64,000 bases of DNA, taken from the NCBI RefSeq assembly GCF_003363265.1, contig NZ_QRBF01000004.1, forward strand, positions 62,001 to 126,000, read 5' to 3'. Both the position numbers and the translations under genes were made by a program. Source of the stretch: Dyella psychrodurans. Its GTDB lineage: Bacteria > Pseudomonadota > Gammaproteobacteria > Xanthomonadales > Rhodanobacteraceae. A model generated the notes under the pieces. It had not been told where the DNA came from. It did no database searches and worked only from the letters and a program-made list of their open reading frames with translations. Below are positions 28,861 to 38,154 of this stretch, in pieces (the stretch's first letter is position 1; each line of letters begins with the position of its first letter).

Positions 28861-30066
28861 ATGAATCCATCCAAGACTTCCCGCCTGCCCGAGCCTGCCG
28901 CGGACGAGCTGGCCCATTCCGACCGCTTGCTGCAACACCTGCGCGAACAAATCGCCGCTCGTGGTCCGATGCCGTTTTCGCAATACATGGAACGGTGCCT
29001 GTACGCGCCGGGGTTGGGTTACTACAGCGCGGGCAAAACCAAGTTCGGCGAGGCGGGCGACTTTGTCACCGCGCCGGAGCTTGGCGATCTCTTTGCAGGT
29101 TGTGTGGTGCGTGTCGTGCAACCGGTGCTTGCCTTGCTGGGCGAGCAGGCCGATTTCCTCGAACTTGGCGGTGGCAGCGGCGCATTCGCCGAAGCGGCCT
29201 TGCTGGCCTTTGCACGCCAGGGTGCAATGCCGCGCCGTTATTTGATCCTCGAACCCAGTGCCGATCTGCGCGATCGCCAGCGCGAACGGCTCTCCGTGGC
29301 GTTGCCGCCCGATGCGTTCGCGCGTGTCGCGTGGATCGATCGTCCGCCGGAAGACGCATGGCGAGGCGTGTTGTTCGCCAATGAAGTGATCGATGCGTTG
29401 CCCACCACACGCTTCCTCGTTCGTCATGGCGACATCTACGAAGAACATGTCGCACTGGATGGTGAAGGACGCTTGCTGCGCGTGGACCGTCCTGCGGATG
29501 TGCTTGTCGCGGGAGCGGTGAGGCACGTGGAGCGCGATCTGGGCCGCGATTTCGACGATGGCTATCGCTCGGAAATCCTGCCGCAGTTGCCGTACTGGAT
29601 TCAGGCCATTGCCGGAACGCTCGAGGCCGGCGTGATGCTCTTCATCGACTACGGCTACGTGCGTCGCGAGTACTATCTGCCGGAGCGGCAGGACGGCACG
29701 CTGATGGCGCACTATCGTCATCGCGCGCACAACGATCCGCTCTACCTGCCCGGGCTCAACGATCTCACCGCATCCGTCGACTTCACTGCGTTGGCGGAAG
29801 CAGGAAACAGCGCCGGATTTGCCGTTGCCACATACATGCCGCAAGCGCAGTTCCTGATCGCGGCAGGCTTGCAGGAAGTGTTCGAGCAGGCCTACGAAAA
29901 CGCGACCGATGAAGCCGCGCGTTACCGGCTTGCCCAGCAGGTCAAGAAGCTCACGCTGCCCGATCAGATGGGCGAGCGCTTTCAGGCGATGCTTCTTGCA
30001 CGCGGACTTCCCGTGTTGCCGGTGCCCGAAGAGCTATTGGCGTCCGATCACGGTGATCGTCTGTAA
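28861..30066 (+). CDS. SAM-dependent methyltransferase, MidA/NDUFAF7 family
   Basis: The 401-residue protein matches the MidA family: PMPFSQYMERCLYAPGLGYY, then GDFVTAPELGDLFAGCV, the SAM-binding FLELGGGSGAFAEA, and the family motif FANEVIDALPTTRFL. In mitochondria NDUFAF7 methylates an arginine of a complex I subunit. In bacteria the substrate is undetermined, but related activity is plausible. It sits three bases after tatC and is probably co-transcribed with tatABC. Confidence 0.9.
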   Translation: MNPSKTSRLPEPAADELAHSDRLLQHLREQIAARGPMPFSQYMERCLYAPGLGYYSAGKTKFGEAGDFVTAPELGDLFAGCVVRVVQPVLALLGEQADFLELGGGSGAFAEAALLAFARQGAMPRRYLILEPSADLRDRQRERLSVALPPDAFARVAWIDRPPEDAWRGVLFANEVIDALPTTRFLVRHGDIYEEHVALDGEGRLLRVDRPADVLVAGAVRHVERDLGRDFDDGYRSEILPQLPYWIQAIAGTLEAGVMLFIDYGYVRREYYLPERQDGTLMAHYRHRAHNDPLYLPGLNDLTASVDFTALAEAGNSAGFAVATYMPQAQFLIAAGLQEVFEQAYENATDEAARYRLAQQVKKLTLPDQMGERFQAMLLARGLPVLPVPEELLASDHGDRL

Positions 30067-30123
30067 TCGTCTCATCAGCGGTTGGTCGCGCTGCACTTGC
30101 TGAAGTCGACTTCGCCGAGAGCG

Positions 30124-31353
30124 CTAGGTACTACGAAGCTTCACATCGGCGATCGCCCGGATTCTGGCCTTTTCCATGGCCGCACCCACCGCCGGACCTT
30201 GCAGGCCATCGGCCACAAACGGACCCGATGTGATCGATGCTGCCGCATCCCGCGCGGCCCGCAGCCATGCGGCTTGCGGATAGTCGTCGTGCTCGTGACC
30301 CAGCCGGCCGCGTTTGTCGGCCATGCATGCGGTCAGGAAGGTGGTTAGCCGTTCGGGTCTGCGCAGCGCATCCAGCGACACCAGCAGCTTGAGTACCGTG
30401 GATGGCTTCAAATCCAGTGCTCGGTGCGCGTTGAGATGTTCGCGGCAGACCAGCTCCGCCAAGGTCGCGTATTCCGTCGGCACGCGCAGGCGCGCGGCCA
30501 ACTCGCGCAGCGGCTTCACGCCGCGCTGTTCGTGGCCGACGTGGCGAGGCAGTTCGTCGGCAGGCGTGAGCGCCTTGCCGAGATCGTGCGCCAGCGCGCA
30601 GAAGCCGACCAGGTCGTCGCCGGGCGCCAGTCGCGCGGCGGCATCCAGCACCATTTCCAGATGCACGCCGGTGTCGATTTCCGGATGAAACTCGGCGCGT
30701 TGCGGCACGCCGTACAGCGCATCGATTTCCGGAAACAGCACCGCCAGTGCGCCGGCCTCGCGCAGCACGCGCAGGAAGGCCGACGGCTGCGCTTCGCCCA
30801 GCGCCTTGCGCGTTTCCGCCCATACGCGTTCGGGCACCAGATGATCGATTTCGCCATCGCGCACCATCTGTTGCAGCAGCGACATCGTTTCGTCGGAGAC
30901 CGTAAAACCGAGCGGCGCGAAGCGTGCGGCAAAACGTGCCACACGCAGCAGTCGCACAGGATCTTCCACGAAAGCTGGCGATACGTGTCGCAACAGGCGT
31001 CGCTCAATGTCCCGTGCGCCGCCGTAAGGATCGACCAGCGCACCGTGTTCGTCTTGCGCGATGGCGTTGATGGTGAGATCCCGCCGCGCGAGATCCTGTT
31101 CCAGTGTCACGTTCGGATCGGCGTGGAAGGCAAAGCCGTGATAGCCGCGACCGGTCTTGCGCTCGGTGCGCGCCAAGGCGTATTCCTCGCCGGACTTCGG
31201 GTGCAGAAACACCGGAAAATCCTTGCCGACCGGCTTGTAGCCCAGCGCCAGCATGTCATCCGGTTGCGCACCGACCACCACGTAGTCGCGATCGACCACG
31301 GGACGTCCCAGCAAGCTGTCGCGGACGGCGCCGCCAACCAAATAAGTGCGCAT
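30124..31353 (-). CDS. cca: CCA-adding enzyme with HD domain
   Basis: The 409-residue protein adds or repairs the CCA end of tRNAs. It shows the nucleotidyltransferase head [35 protein letters not shown], the [14 protein letters not shown] segment and [14 protein letters not shown]-terminal HD phosphohydrolase domain ([16 protein letters not shown]) gives class II gamma-type multifunctional enzymes. ATG 31353 is used; ten residues of an upstream in-frame extension look spurious. It is third in an operon-like row after slt and an NDUFA9-like gene. Confidence 0.94.
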   Translation of the reverse strand: MRTYLVGGAVRDSLLGRPVVDRDYVVVGAQPDDMLALGYKPVGKDFPVFLHPKSGEEYALARTERKTGRGYHGFAFHADPNVTLEQDLARRDLTINAIAQDEHGALVDPYGGARDIERRLLRHVSPAFVEDPVRLLRVARFAARFAPLGFTVSDETMSLLQQMVRDGEIDHLVPERVWAETRKALGEAQPSAFLRVLREAGALAVLFPEIDALYGVPQRAEFHPEIDTGVHLEMVLDAAARLAPGDDLVGFCALAHDLGKALTPADELPRHVGHEQRGVKPLRELAARLRVPTEYATLAELVCREHLNAHRALDLKPSTVLKLLVSLDALRRPERLTTFLTACMADKRGRLGHEHDDYPQAAWLRAARDAAASITSGPFVADGLQGPAVGAAMEKARIRAIADVKLRST

Positions 31354-31400
31354 GCACGCATTCTGCCATGCCGGGCGCACCAAGCTTCGTCATGTCGCGC

Positions 31401-32345
31401 TCAGCGGTGGCGGAACGCCTGCCTCGATGCATCCAATCGGTGCTGGCGTGGCGAGCCCTGCACCAGTCGAGGCAGCCAGGGTGTGAAAGGCTGGGGCACG
31501 ATGCCCAGAGCCGCGTAACCGTCCACCTCGCCAACGGAATCCGTATGCAGCGAGAGGAAGTTGTCGACGGAGAATGGTTTGCCGGGCATCCATCCGGCCA
31601 CCTGGGCCTGCAGGCGACCAAGACCATCGTTCAGCGGAACGATGCGGGTGTGCAGGCCGGCTGCATCGCGGATAGCGCGAACGATCTCGCCCAGGCTCAG
31701 CACCTGCGGACCGTAGAGCTCGAAACGGCGGCGTCGCGACAGCTTGTCGTCGGCAACGCAGCGCGCGATGGCTTCGGCCACGTCGCCCGCGTAAGTGGGC
31801 GCCATCAGAGATCCGGCGCGTGCCAGCGGAAGCACGGGCATTTTGCGCAGCAATGCGACGAAGCGTGTGACCAGACCATCGCCGTCGCCGAAGATCACGC
31901 TGGGCTCGTAGATCGTCCAATCCAGTGGCGATGCCTTCACCAGCGTTTCCGCTTCGCCACGTGTCTTGAGGTATTGCGAAAGACCCTGGCCCGCCTTGAG
32001 CGAACTCATCTGATGCAGGCGCTTGACGCCCACGGCGAGGCAGGTTTCGATCAGCCGCCGCGCCAAGTCCACGTAGACGCGTTGGAAGGTATGGCGGCCT
32101 TGCGGGTTGAGGATGCCGATCAGGTTGATCACGGCATCCGCTCCCTCCAGGTGCTGGCGCAGGACCGCATCGTCGTAGACATCCGCGCTGCGGATGTCTA
32201 CGTTCGGCAGCACCGCCATCGAACGACGCAGTTCGCGATTGCGCGAAAGCAGCGTGATGTGGTGACCGTCGGCGGCAAGCCTGGGTACGAGATAACTGCC
32301 AACGAAACCGGTTCCGCCAAGTAGAACGAGGCGCTGGGTTGTCAT
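31401..32345 (-). CDS. NAD(P)-binding protein, complex I NDUFA9-like
   Basis: The 314-residue SDR-type protein begins LVLLGGTGFVGSYLVPRLA, a Rossmann fold, and includes ADAVINLIGIL and WTIYEPSVIFGDGDG, which recall the NDUFA9/NmrA-like atypical SDR group. It lacks the classical YxxxK catalytic pair (the corresponding stretch is SQYLKTRGEAE), as in NDUFA9. The function in bacteria is not established. It lies between slt and cca (16 and 47 bases). Confidence 0.85.
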   Translation of the reverse strand: MTTQRLVLLGGTGFVGSYLVPRLAADGHHITLLSRNRELRRSMAVLPNVDIRSADVYDDAVLRQHLEGADAVINLIGILNPQGRHTFQRVYVDLARRLIETCLAVGVKRLHQMSSLKAGQGLSQYLKTRGEAETLVKASPLDWTIYEPSVIFGDGDGLVTRFVALLRKMPVLPLARAGSLMAPTYAGDVAEAIARCVADDKLSRRRRFELYGPQVLSLGEIVRAIRDAAGLHTRIVPLNDGLGRLQAQVAGWMPGKPFSVDNFLSLHTDSVGEVDGYAALGIVPQPFTPWLPRLVQGSPRQHRLDASRQAFRHR

Positions 32346-32361
32346 GGCTGGAGTCCTCGAG

Positions 32362-34446
32362 TCAGTGCACTTTGTCCTTGGTGGGTACGCCGGGCGTCGA
32401 TGGAACAGTGGTCGGAGGCGTCGGGGCCGGGCTTGCGGGTGCCGCTTCCGGCGGCGCCGTGCAGCTTATGTCCTTGCGCGGATCCTGCGCGTTCGGACGG
32501 CTATACGGCTTTCCGATCAGCGGCATGCGACTCGATATCGGGCTGACCGTGCCGTGCAGACGCCAATCATAGATCACGCTGTAGTACATGACACGCGCCA
32601 CGTATTCGCGCGTTTCCTTGAACGGCATGGTGGCGACGAACACGTCGGGCGGAAGGCTGCCGCGCGCATCCAGCCATTGGTTCACGCGGGCGGCGCCGGC
32701 GTTGTAGGCGGCGCTCGCCAGCCACGGCGAATCGTCGAAACGGGCCGCCATGGCGGCGAGATAACGCGTGCCGAGCGCGATGTTCACCGCAGGGTCGAAC
32801 AGGCTGTTGCCCCCATTCCACGGAAGGCCGTTTTTACGCGCCACGTCGGCTCCGGTGCTGGGCAGCAGCTGCATTAAGCCGCGCGCATCGGCACCCGACT
32901 GGGCATCGCTCATCCAGGCGCTTTCCTGGCGCAGGATGCCGTAGGCCCAGGACGGATCGATGCCGGCCTCCTGTGCCTGCTGCACGACGCCGTCCTGGCT
33001 GGCAAGCGGGAAACGCAGGGTGTAGTAACCCAGCGCTTCTCCTTTGTTGAAGGTGAACACGGCGCGGTCGTACCAGCCGCGCTGGTCGGCGAGGTTGACC
33101 GCCTGCCTGAGGGTTTCCGTATCGGCATCGGCCAGCGTCGCCGTCCACTCGCGCCGTGCCGCCCTGAGCATCCCGACGGCGAACAGCTCGAAAGCGCGCT
33201 GCATGCCGGGCATGGCCAGCACGGCCTGTTCGCCTTCCGGGCTGACCGCAGGTTTCAGAACGCAGAGCGCATACGAGGCGTTCTGGTGATCGGCGGCGAG
33301 GTAGCCGAAGTAGCTCGACTGCACGGCAGCCGTCGCGTATGCGCGTTGAGCGTCCCCGGTGCGTCCCAGTTGGCTGAGCGCGCGGGCGCGGAAATACAGC
33401 CATTCGTCGTTCTGCTGCTGGGCCGGTGTCAGCGCGTCGATCGCCGCGAGGACGGCATTCCAGTCCTGCATCGCCAGCGCCGCGCGCACGCGCCATTCGC
33501 GGCTGGTGTCGGTCTGCGCCGCGGCCGGCAGACTCACCAGGCGCGCCAGCGCATCAGGGTCGTAATCGGTGGCGTGGAACACGGCCAGCGCGTTGAGCAC
33601 GTTGTTGCGCTGGCTGGGCGTCAGCTGGAACCGGCTTTGCAGGTCCTGCCATGCGGTATCCGCCGTCGTGGATTGGCGCCGCGCCAGGCGCACCAGCGCC
33701 AGCGTGACGGCCTGTCGCGAGTGGCTTGTATCCGGCCAGTCCTTGGCGGCGGCCACGGCGGCGGCCGGGTCGGTCAGTGCAAGGACAATCCGCTGCGCCG
33801 CCTTGGCATCGTCGTCGGGCAGCCACTGGGTCATGTCCGAAATGCTGTCGCTTTTGCCGGCATCCATGGCCGTGTCGATGCGCGTCCACAGCCGTTCCTT
33901 GGTGAGCAGGCCCTGATCGTGCGCCGCCTGCAACACGGGATCGCACGCGGACGGCAGCGACGGTTCGGCCCATAGCTCCGCGAGATCCTTGTTGAAATCG
34001 AGTGTCGTGCCGCCTTCCAGTCGCGCCTGCAAGGCATCGCATGTCAGCGCGTCGCCGAGGCCGGGTTGGTACATCGCCTGAAAATTGCTCCAATCCTGGC
34101 GACGCGCCAGTTCCATCAGAAAATTGCGGCGCAGATCGCCGGTGGGGATCAGATCCGGATATTGCTTCAGGTAGGCCTCGACGGTGGGTCGATCGATGAG
34201 CTGGATGTCATGCTCCAGCGACGCGGCCTGCAGATAGGGGTAGAGCGGGTAATGCTGGAGATTGTTCGCCATTGCGCGCCAGCTGTCGCCGCCCTGGCTG
34301 GCGGCCGCGTAGACTTGCTTGAAACTGGCGCGCTGCGCCTCGATCGTGGCGGTATCCGTTTGCGCGGCTGCAGCGCCGACCAGCATCCAGCTGGCGAGCA
34401 CGATCAACAGACGGCCAAGGCGCGGCGGTGTGGCTTGCGGGGCCAT
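32362..34446 (-). CDS. slt: soluble lytic murein transglycosylase
   Basis: The 694-residue periplasmic enzyme has a signal peptide (LLIVLASWMLVGAAAAQ), a long superhelical domain of short helices (about residues 30-450) and a C-terminal lysozyme-like domain. The catalytic Glu lies in LRQESAWMSDAQSGADARGL, followed by MQLLPSTG and AAYNAGAARVNQW. It cleaves peptidoglycan to 1,6-anhydro-muropeptides. The ATG at 34446 has GGAGTTCCC in front. The C-terminal tail is Pro/Thr-rich. It is divergent from the GH17 gene. Confidence 0.93.
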   Translation of the reverse strand: MAPQATPPRLGRLLIVLASWMLVGAAAAQTDTATIEAQRASFKQVYAAASQGGDSWRAMANNLQHYPLYPYLQAASLEHDIQLIDRPTVEAYLKQYPDLIPTGDLRRNFLMELARRQDWSNFQAMYQPGLGDALTCDALQARLEGGTTLDFNKDLAELWAEPSLPSACDPVLQAAHDQGLLTKERLWTRIDTAMDAGKSDSISDMTQWLPDDDAKAAQRIVLALTDPAAAVAAAKDWPDTSHSRQAVTLALVRLARRQSTTADTAWQDLQSRFQLTPSQRNNVLNALAVFHATDYDPDALARLVSLPAAAQTDTSREWRVRAALAMQDWNAVLAAIDALTPAQQQNDEWLYFRARALSQLGRTGDAQRAYATAAVQSSYFGYLAADHQNASYALCVLKPAVSPEGEQAVLAMPGMQRAFELFAVGMLRAARREWTATLADADTETLRQAVNLADQRGWYDRAVFTFNKGEALGYYTLRFPLASQDGVVQQAQEAGIDPSWAYGILRQESAWMSDAQSGADARGLMQLLPSTGADVARKNGLPWNGGNSLFDPAVNIALGTRYLAAMAARFDDSPWLASAAYNAGAARVNQWLDARGSLPPDVFVATMPFKETREYVARVMYYSVIYDWRLHGTVSPISSRMPLIGKPYSRPNAQDPRKDISCTAPPEAAPASPAPTPPTTVPSTPGVPTKDKVH

Positions 34447-34625
34447 GGGAACTCCAATTCCTGCGGGCAATCGGGACGAAGTGTAATGGATGGTTTCTGA
34501 GCGCCCTGAACGAGTCGTAAGCTTTGCGATCACGATGTCGACGCCCGGTGATCGTTCGTCCGATCCCGGCTTGATGCAGGCTGCTAAGCTTGCGCGCTTG
34601 AGCGTGCCGCACCTACAGGACCCGC

Positions 34626-36224
34626 ATGTCGTCACCTTCCAACAGCGTCGTTTCCTACGCATTCGCCTGGTTTTTGCTGGTGCTGACCGCGCTGACCGGC
34701 GGCTTCTGGTGGTGGAACGTGGGACGGCCGGTGGATCTGCCCGATGCGCCGTCGGCGCGCATCGCCTGTGTGTCGTACGCGCCGTTCCGCAAGCCCGGCG
34801 AAACGCCGTACAACGCGAAGTTCGTCATCACGCCGGAACGTATCGATGAAGATTTGCGCTCGTTGTCGCAACGCTTCGATTGCGTGCGCACGTATTCGCA
34901 GGGCAACGGCCTCAGCGCCGTGCCGGCGATTGCCGCGCGCTATCACATGCAGGTGTTGATGGGCATCTGGATCGGTGGCATCAGCAAGGAAAACGACAAG
35001 GAAGTGGCGATGGGTATCGCCACCGCCAATGCCAATCCGAAAACCATTCGCGGCATCGTGGTCGGCAATGAAGTGCTGCTGCGCGGCGAAGTGTCGCCCA
35101 AGCGCCTGGCCGAATACATCCGCACCGTGCGTGCCGCGACGCCGGCATCGATACCGATTACCTATGCCGACGTGTGGGAGCGCTGGTTGCGTTATCCGCA
35201 GTTGGCGAGCTCGGTGGATTTCATCACCATCCACATCCTGCCGTATTGGGAAGACAATCCGGTCAACACCATCGATGCCATACATCATGTCGAGGATGTG
35301 TACGCGCGCGTGCAGCACACGTTTCCCGGCAAGCAGCTGATGATCGGCGAAACCGGCTGGCCCAGCGCAGGACGTCTGCGTCGCACGGCGGAGCCCAGCG
35401 TGGTGAACGAGGCGCGTTACCTGCGCGAGTTCCTTCGTTACGCGGCACAGATGCACATGCCGTACAACGTGATCGAAGCGTTCGATCAACCGTGGAAGCG
35501 CGCGCAGGAAGGCACGGTCGGGGGCTACTGGGGCATCTTCGATTCCGATGCGCGTCCGAAGTTCTCGATGCTTGGCCCCGTCACGGAAGAGCCGTTCTGG
35601 TGGTGGGGCTGGATTGCCGGTGCGATCGGCGTTGCCGTGTTCACCGTCGTGGGTTTCTGGCCGCATCGATGGCACGGCGTGCGCGGCTGGCTTGCGCTGA
35701 TACTTTCGGGTTTTGCCGCCGGTACCGCTGTGGCGTGGCAGGTTCGAAAGATGATGTACGCCTGCGGTCCGTTATGGGAATGGGTATTGTCGTCCGTGAC
35801 GCTGGCGCTGGCGATCGTCGTGGCGGCTGCATTGGCCCGACGCATCGCGGCACATTTCGCCGATCGCTTCGACGACACGGAGCCTGCGCCGTGGTGGCGT
35901 TTCGGCTCGCTGTTCGCCATGGTGCTTTACGACATCCTGATGGCGTTCGACGGGCGCTATCTCGATTTCCCGATGGGCCTGTTCGCGTTGCCGTGCATCG
36001 GCTATGCCGTGTTCGGATTGCTGACACGCGAACACGTCATGCCGTCGGTCGAGCAGCGTTTTCTTGCCTGCGCCGGTCCCGTGCTTGCGGTCGTGCCGGT
36101 GGTCCAGGAGGTGGGCATGAACAAGGTGGCCTGGTTATGGCTTGGCCTGAACCTGGTGATTGCCTTGCCCATCTACATCAACTGGCATCGCCATGCCGTT
36201 GGCCTGCAGACGCACAAGGCGTAG
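34626..36224 (+). CDS. membrane-bound GH17-type beta-glucanase/glucanosyltransferase
   Basis: The 532-residue protein has an N-terminal helix (FAWFLLVLTALTGGFWWW), a GH17 beta-1,3-glucanase-like domain and about six C-terminal membrane helices (from residue about 320). The acid/base Glu is in VVGNEVLLRGE, and the nucleophile Glu is in MIGETGWPSAG. In related bacteria (NdvC/BglE-type proteins) such membrane enzymes remodel beta-1,3/1,6-glucans of the periplasm or capsule. No GT2 glucan synthase is adjacent here. Its last 90 bases overlap the convergent small membrane-protein gene. Confidence 0.85.
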   Translation: MSSPSNSVVSYAFAWFLLVLTALTGGFWWWNVGRPVDLPDAPSARIACVSYAPFRKPGETPYNAKFVITPERIDEDLRSLSQRFDCVRTYSQGNGLSAVPAIAARYHMQVLMGIWIGGISKENDKEVAMGIATANANPKTIRGIVVGNEVLLRGEVSPKRLAEYIRTVRAATPASIPITYADVWERWLRYPQLASSVDFITIHILPYWEDNPVNTIDAIHHVEDVYARVQHTFPGKQLMIGETGWPSAGRLRRTAEPSVVNEARYLREFLRYAAQMHMPYNVIEAFDQPWKRAQEGTVGGYWGIFDSDARPKFSMLGPVTEEPFWWWGWIAGAIGVAVFTVVGFWPHRWHGVRGWLALILSGFAAGTAVAWQVRKMMYACGPLWEWVLSSVTLALAIVVAAALARRIAAHFADRFDDTEPAPWWRFGSLFAMVLYDILMAFDGRYLDFPMGLFALPCIGYAVFGLLTREHVMPSVEQRFLACAGPVLAVVPVVQEVGMNKVAWLWLGLNLVIALPIYINWHRHAVGLQTHKA

Positions 36225-36563
36225 ACAGCCGACCAGCAATGCGACCGCGCCGGCGTAATAGCAATACATGATCAAGGCGAACAGGCCGAGCGCTGCCCCC
36301 AGCCACGCGATGGCCGGTTTCTTCGAGAACAGTGCCACCAGCATCGCGATGAGCGCGGCGATGCCGAAGCCGTAAGTGTTGAATCCCATGACGACGGCGG
36401 CGCGAAAGCTGCACGATGCAGGCACGTTGGCATTGCCCTCGTCGCAAAGATGCGCGAGTGCGGGCGGCTCGATGAAGTCGAAGCGCAGCCATGCCGCGGA
36501 CAGGCCCACCACGGCGAGCAGAAGCCACGGCAGGAGAACGGGGATCAATCGTCGGGTTGTCAT
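36135..36563 (-). CDS. small membrane protein, unknown function
   Basis: From ATG 36563 the frame encodes 142 residues with four hydrophobic segments (LIPVLLPWLLLAVVGLSAAW, VVMGFNTYGFGIAALIAMLV, PAIAWLGAALGLFALIMYCY, AVALLVGCLRLV). Between the first and second there is a loop with two Cys (HLCDEGNANVPASCSF) that could form a periplasmic disulphide. The start overlaps the upstream nuclease-like gene by four bases. The 3' end overlaps the GH17 gene antiparallel by 90 bases, so the C-terminus is uncertain. Confidence 0.65.
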   Translation of the reverse strand: MTTRRLIPVLLPWLLLAVVGLSAAWLRFDFIEPPALAHLCDEGNANVPASCSFRAAVVMGFNTYGFGIAALIAMLVALFSKKPAIAWLGAALGLFALIMYCYYAGAVALLVGCLRLVRLQANGMAMPVDVDGQGNHQVQAKP

Positions 36564-37345
36564 CGGGATAATTTGATGGAGTGCGAGGGCAACTGGATTT
36601 CCGCAGCCAGCGCGAGGTGATCGGAAAAGGCTTGCGGCAACGTCCATACTTTTTCGATTTTGATATCCGGCGAGACCAGGATGTGATCGAGCGCGCGGCG
36701 CGGCTTCCAGCTTGGAAAGGTCGGCACGGGGTGCACCGGTGGCTGCAGGTTGCAACGTGTGAATAGATGCCGCATTTCGCTGCTGTGCGCATCGGTGTTG
36801 AGGTCGCCCATCAACACCGCATGCGGATAATCCTGCAGAACTTCCGCGATGAAGCCGAGCTGTTTCCCGCGTGCCTGCGCGCTTAAGGAAAGGTGCGCGA
36901 TCATCACGGCCAATCCATTGGCGTCATCGCCGAAACGCGCCAGCAACGCACCACGGCCTGGAATGCGACTGGGGAGCGGGTAGTCGATCACCACTTGCGG
37001 TTCGAGCCGGCAGATCAGGCCGTTGGCCGTATGGGAAATCTGCGCGACCGGACGGTTGGGTTGGTGACTCCAGAACGGCATGCCGGAAGTTTCGGCAAGG
37101 TAACGCGTCTGGTTGAGAAACCCCGAGCGCAGACTGCCCGCGTCGGCTTCCTGCAGGCCGATCACGTCGAACTGCGGAAGCAATGCCGCGAGTTGATCGA
37201 GGTTATCCAGCTTGCTGCGTCCGGGCAGCATCGCATTGATGCTGCGCGTGACGTATTGCCGGTAATGCTGCACGCTGGCGCCGGCCAGAATGTTACAGCT
37301 CAACAGGCGCAGCCGATGCTTGGTGGAGGATCCGGCGCGGGTCAT
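36560..37345 (-). CDS. endonuclease/exonuclease/phosphatase family protein
   Basis: The 261-residue protein has the EEP fold motifs: RLLSCNILAG, DVIGLQEADAG (catalytic Glu), MIAHLSLSAQAR (His), VLMGDLNTDA (Asp/Asn) and ALDHILVSPDI with a final SDHLALAAEI. It may act on DNA, RNA or phospholipid headgroups; there is no signal peptide, so it is cytoplasmic. It is the first gene of a two-gene unit with the small membrane protein. Confidence 0.85.
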   Translation of the reverse strand: MTRAGSSTKHRLRLLSCNILAGASVQHYRQYVTRSINAMLPGRSKLDNLDQLAALLPQFDVIGLQEADAGSLRSGFLNQTRYLAETSGMPFWSHQPNRPVAQISHTANGLICRLEPQVVIDYPLPSRIPGRGALLARFGDDANGLAVMIAHLSLSAQARGKQLGFIAEVLQDYPHAVLMGDLNTDAHSSEMRHLFTRCNLQPPVHPVPTFPSWKPRRALDHILVSPDIKIEKVWTLPQAFSDHLALAAEIQLPSHSIKLSR

Positions 37346-37364
37346 TGGGACTAAGTTACATGCT

Positions 37365-37398
37365 GGCGGTGCGGCAGATGTGAAAAAGCCGCACCGCC
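37365..37398. repeat. inverted repeat after dsbA-like gene
   Basis: GGCGGTGCGGC and GCCGCACCGCC form a perfect 11-base stem with a 12-base loop between the dsbA1 stop (37404) and the EEP gene start (37345). The T-run on the minus strand lies in the loop and not after the stem. It is a weak terminator or an mRNA end-stabilising hairpin. Confidence 0.5.
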
Positions 37399-37403
37399 CG
37401 ATA

Positions 37404-38066
37404 TTAATGGCCCTTGGCGTTCAGTTCCTGCTGGACCAGCCACTTGGTGAGGGCGACCAACTGCGGGAAGTCCTTGATGTTGTAGCTGCGGTATTTGCCA
37501 TCGACAACGATGGTCGGCGTACCGTCCACGCCCCAGGTCTGGATCAGCTGAAGATCTTTCTTGATCTGCGCGTCCACTTCAGGCGAATTGGCAATGGTCA
37601 GGAACTGGCCCTTGTTCGCACCGTGGATGGCGTAGAAGTTGGCGATCTCTTCCATCGAATTGATGGGGTATTGTTGCTTGAACTTGGCGTCGAAGAGCGC
37701 GTCGTGCGTCTGATCGACGATGCCGAGTTTCTTGGCCGCGTAGTAAGCGCGTGCGAACGGCACCCAGCTGTCGTTGAATGGCGCCGGCACCAGCTTGAAC
37801 TCCACACCCTTGGGCAGCGATTTGCGCAGTTCGTCGACGTACGGCGAGAACTCGGCGCAGTGAATGCATGCGTACGAGAACACTTCCACCACTTCGATCT
37901 TGCCGCTGTCGCTCGCGCGGTGGTAAGGCGCGGGCAGCGAGACGTACTCGACGCCATCTGTAAAGGATGCCGGAGCCGCGGCATCGGAGGGAGATGCGCT
38001 GCATGCACTCGTCACGGCGAGGCCGCAGAGCAGGGCGAGCAAACGGAAGCGGGCGGTCTTGAACAT
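37404..38066 (-). CDS. thiol:disulfide interchange protein DsbA-like, CIHC active site
   Basis: The 220-residue exported protein has a signal peptide with a Cys at its end (CGLAVTSACSASP), perhaps a lipoprotein. The DsbA thioredoxin fold holds the active site VFSYACIHCAEFSPYV and the cis-Pro motif WGVDGTPTIVV. DsbA oxidises cysteines in exported proteins; CIHC is a less common variant of the CPHC active site. It follows a second DsbA-like gene on the same strand, separated by a terminator. Confidence 0.88.
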   Translation of the reverse strand: MFKTARFRLLALLCGLAVTSACSASPSDAAAPASFTDGVEYVSLPAPYHRASDSGKIEVVEVFSYACIHCAEFSPYVDELRKSLPKGVEFKLVPAPFNDSWVPFARAYYAAKKLGIVDQTHDALFDAKFKQQYPINSMEEIANFYAIHGANKGQFLTIANSPEVDAQIKKDLQLIQTWGVDGTPTIVVDGKYRSYNIKDFPQLVALTKWLVQQELNAKGH

Positions 38067-38113
38067 GGTTTTTCCTGCGCGATGACGACACCTGTGTCGC
38101 CGTCAATACGTCA

Positions 38114-38142
38114 AATAAAAAGCGCCCGGCGAACCGGGCGCT
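38114..38142 (-). terminator. rho-independent terminator with UUCG loop
   Basis: On the minus strand AGCGCCCGG-TTCG-CCGGGCGCT is followed by TTTTTATTT. The stem of 9 base pairs with a TTCG tetraloop lies 13 bases after the second dsbA stop. It ends the transcript before dsbA1, so the two dsbA genes are separate units. Confidence 0.88.
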
Positions 38143-38154
38143 GGGTCATCGGTA

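Noticed and set aside
37365-37398. Strong rho-independent terminator
   Set aside because: The T-run lies within the loop and not after the stem on the minus strand, so it is reported only as an inverted repeat.
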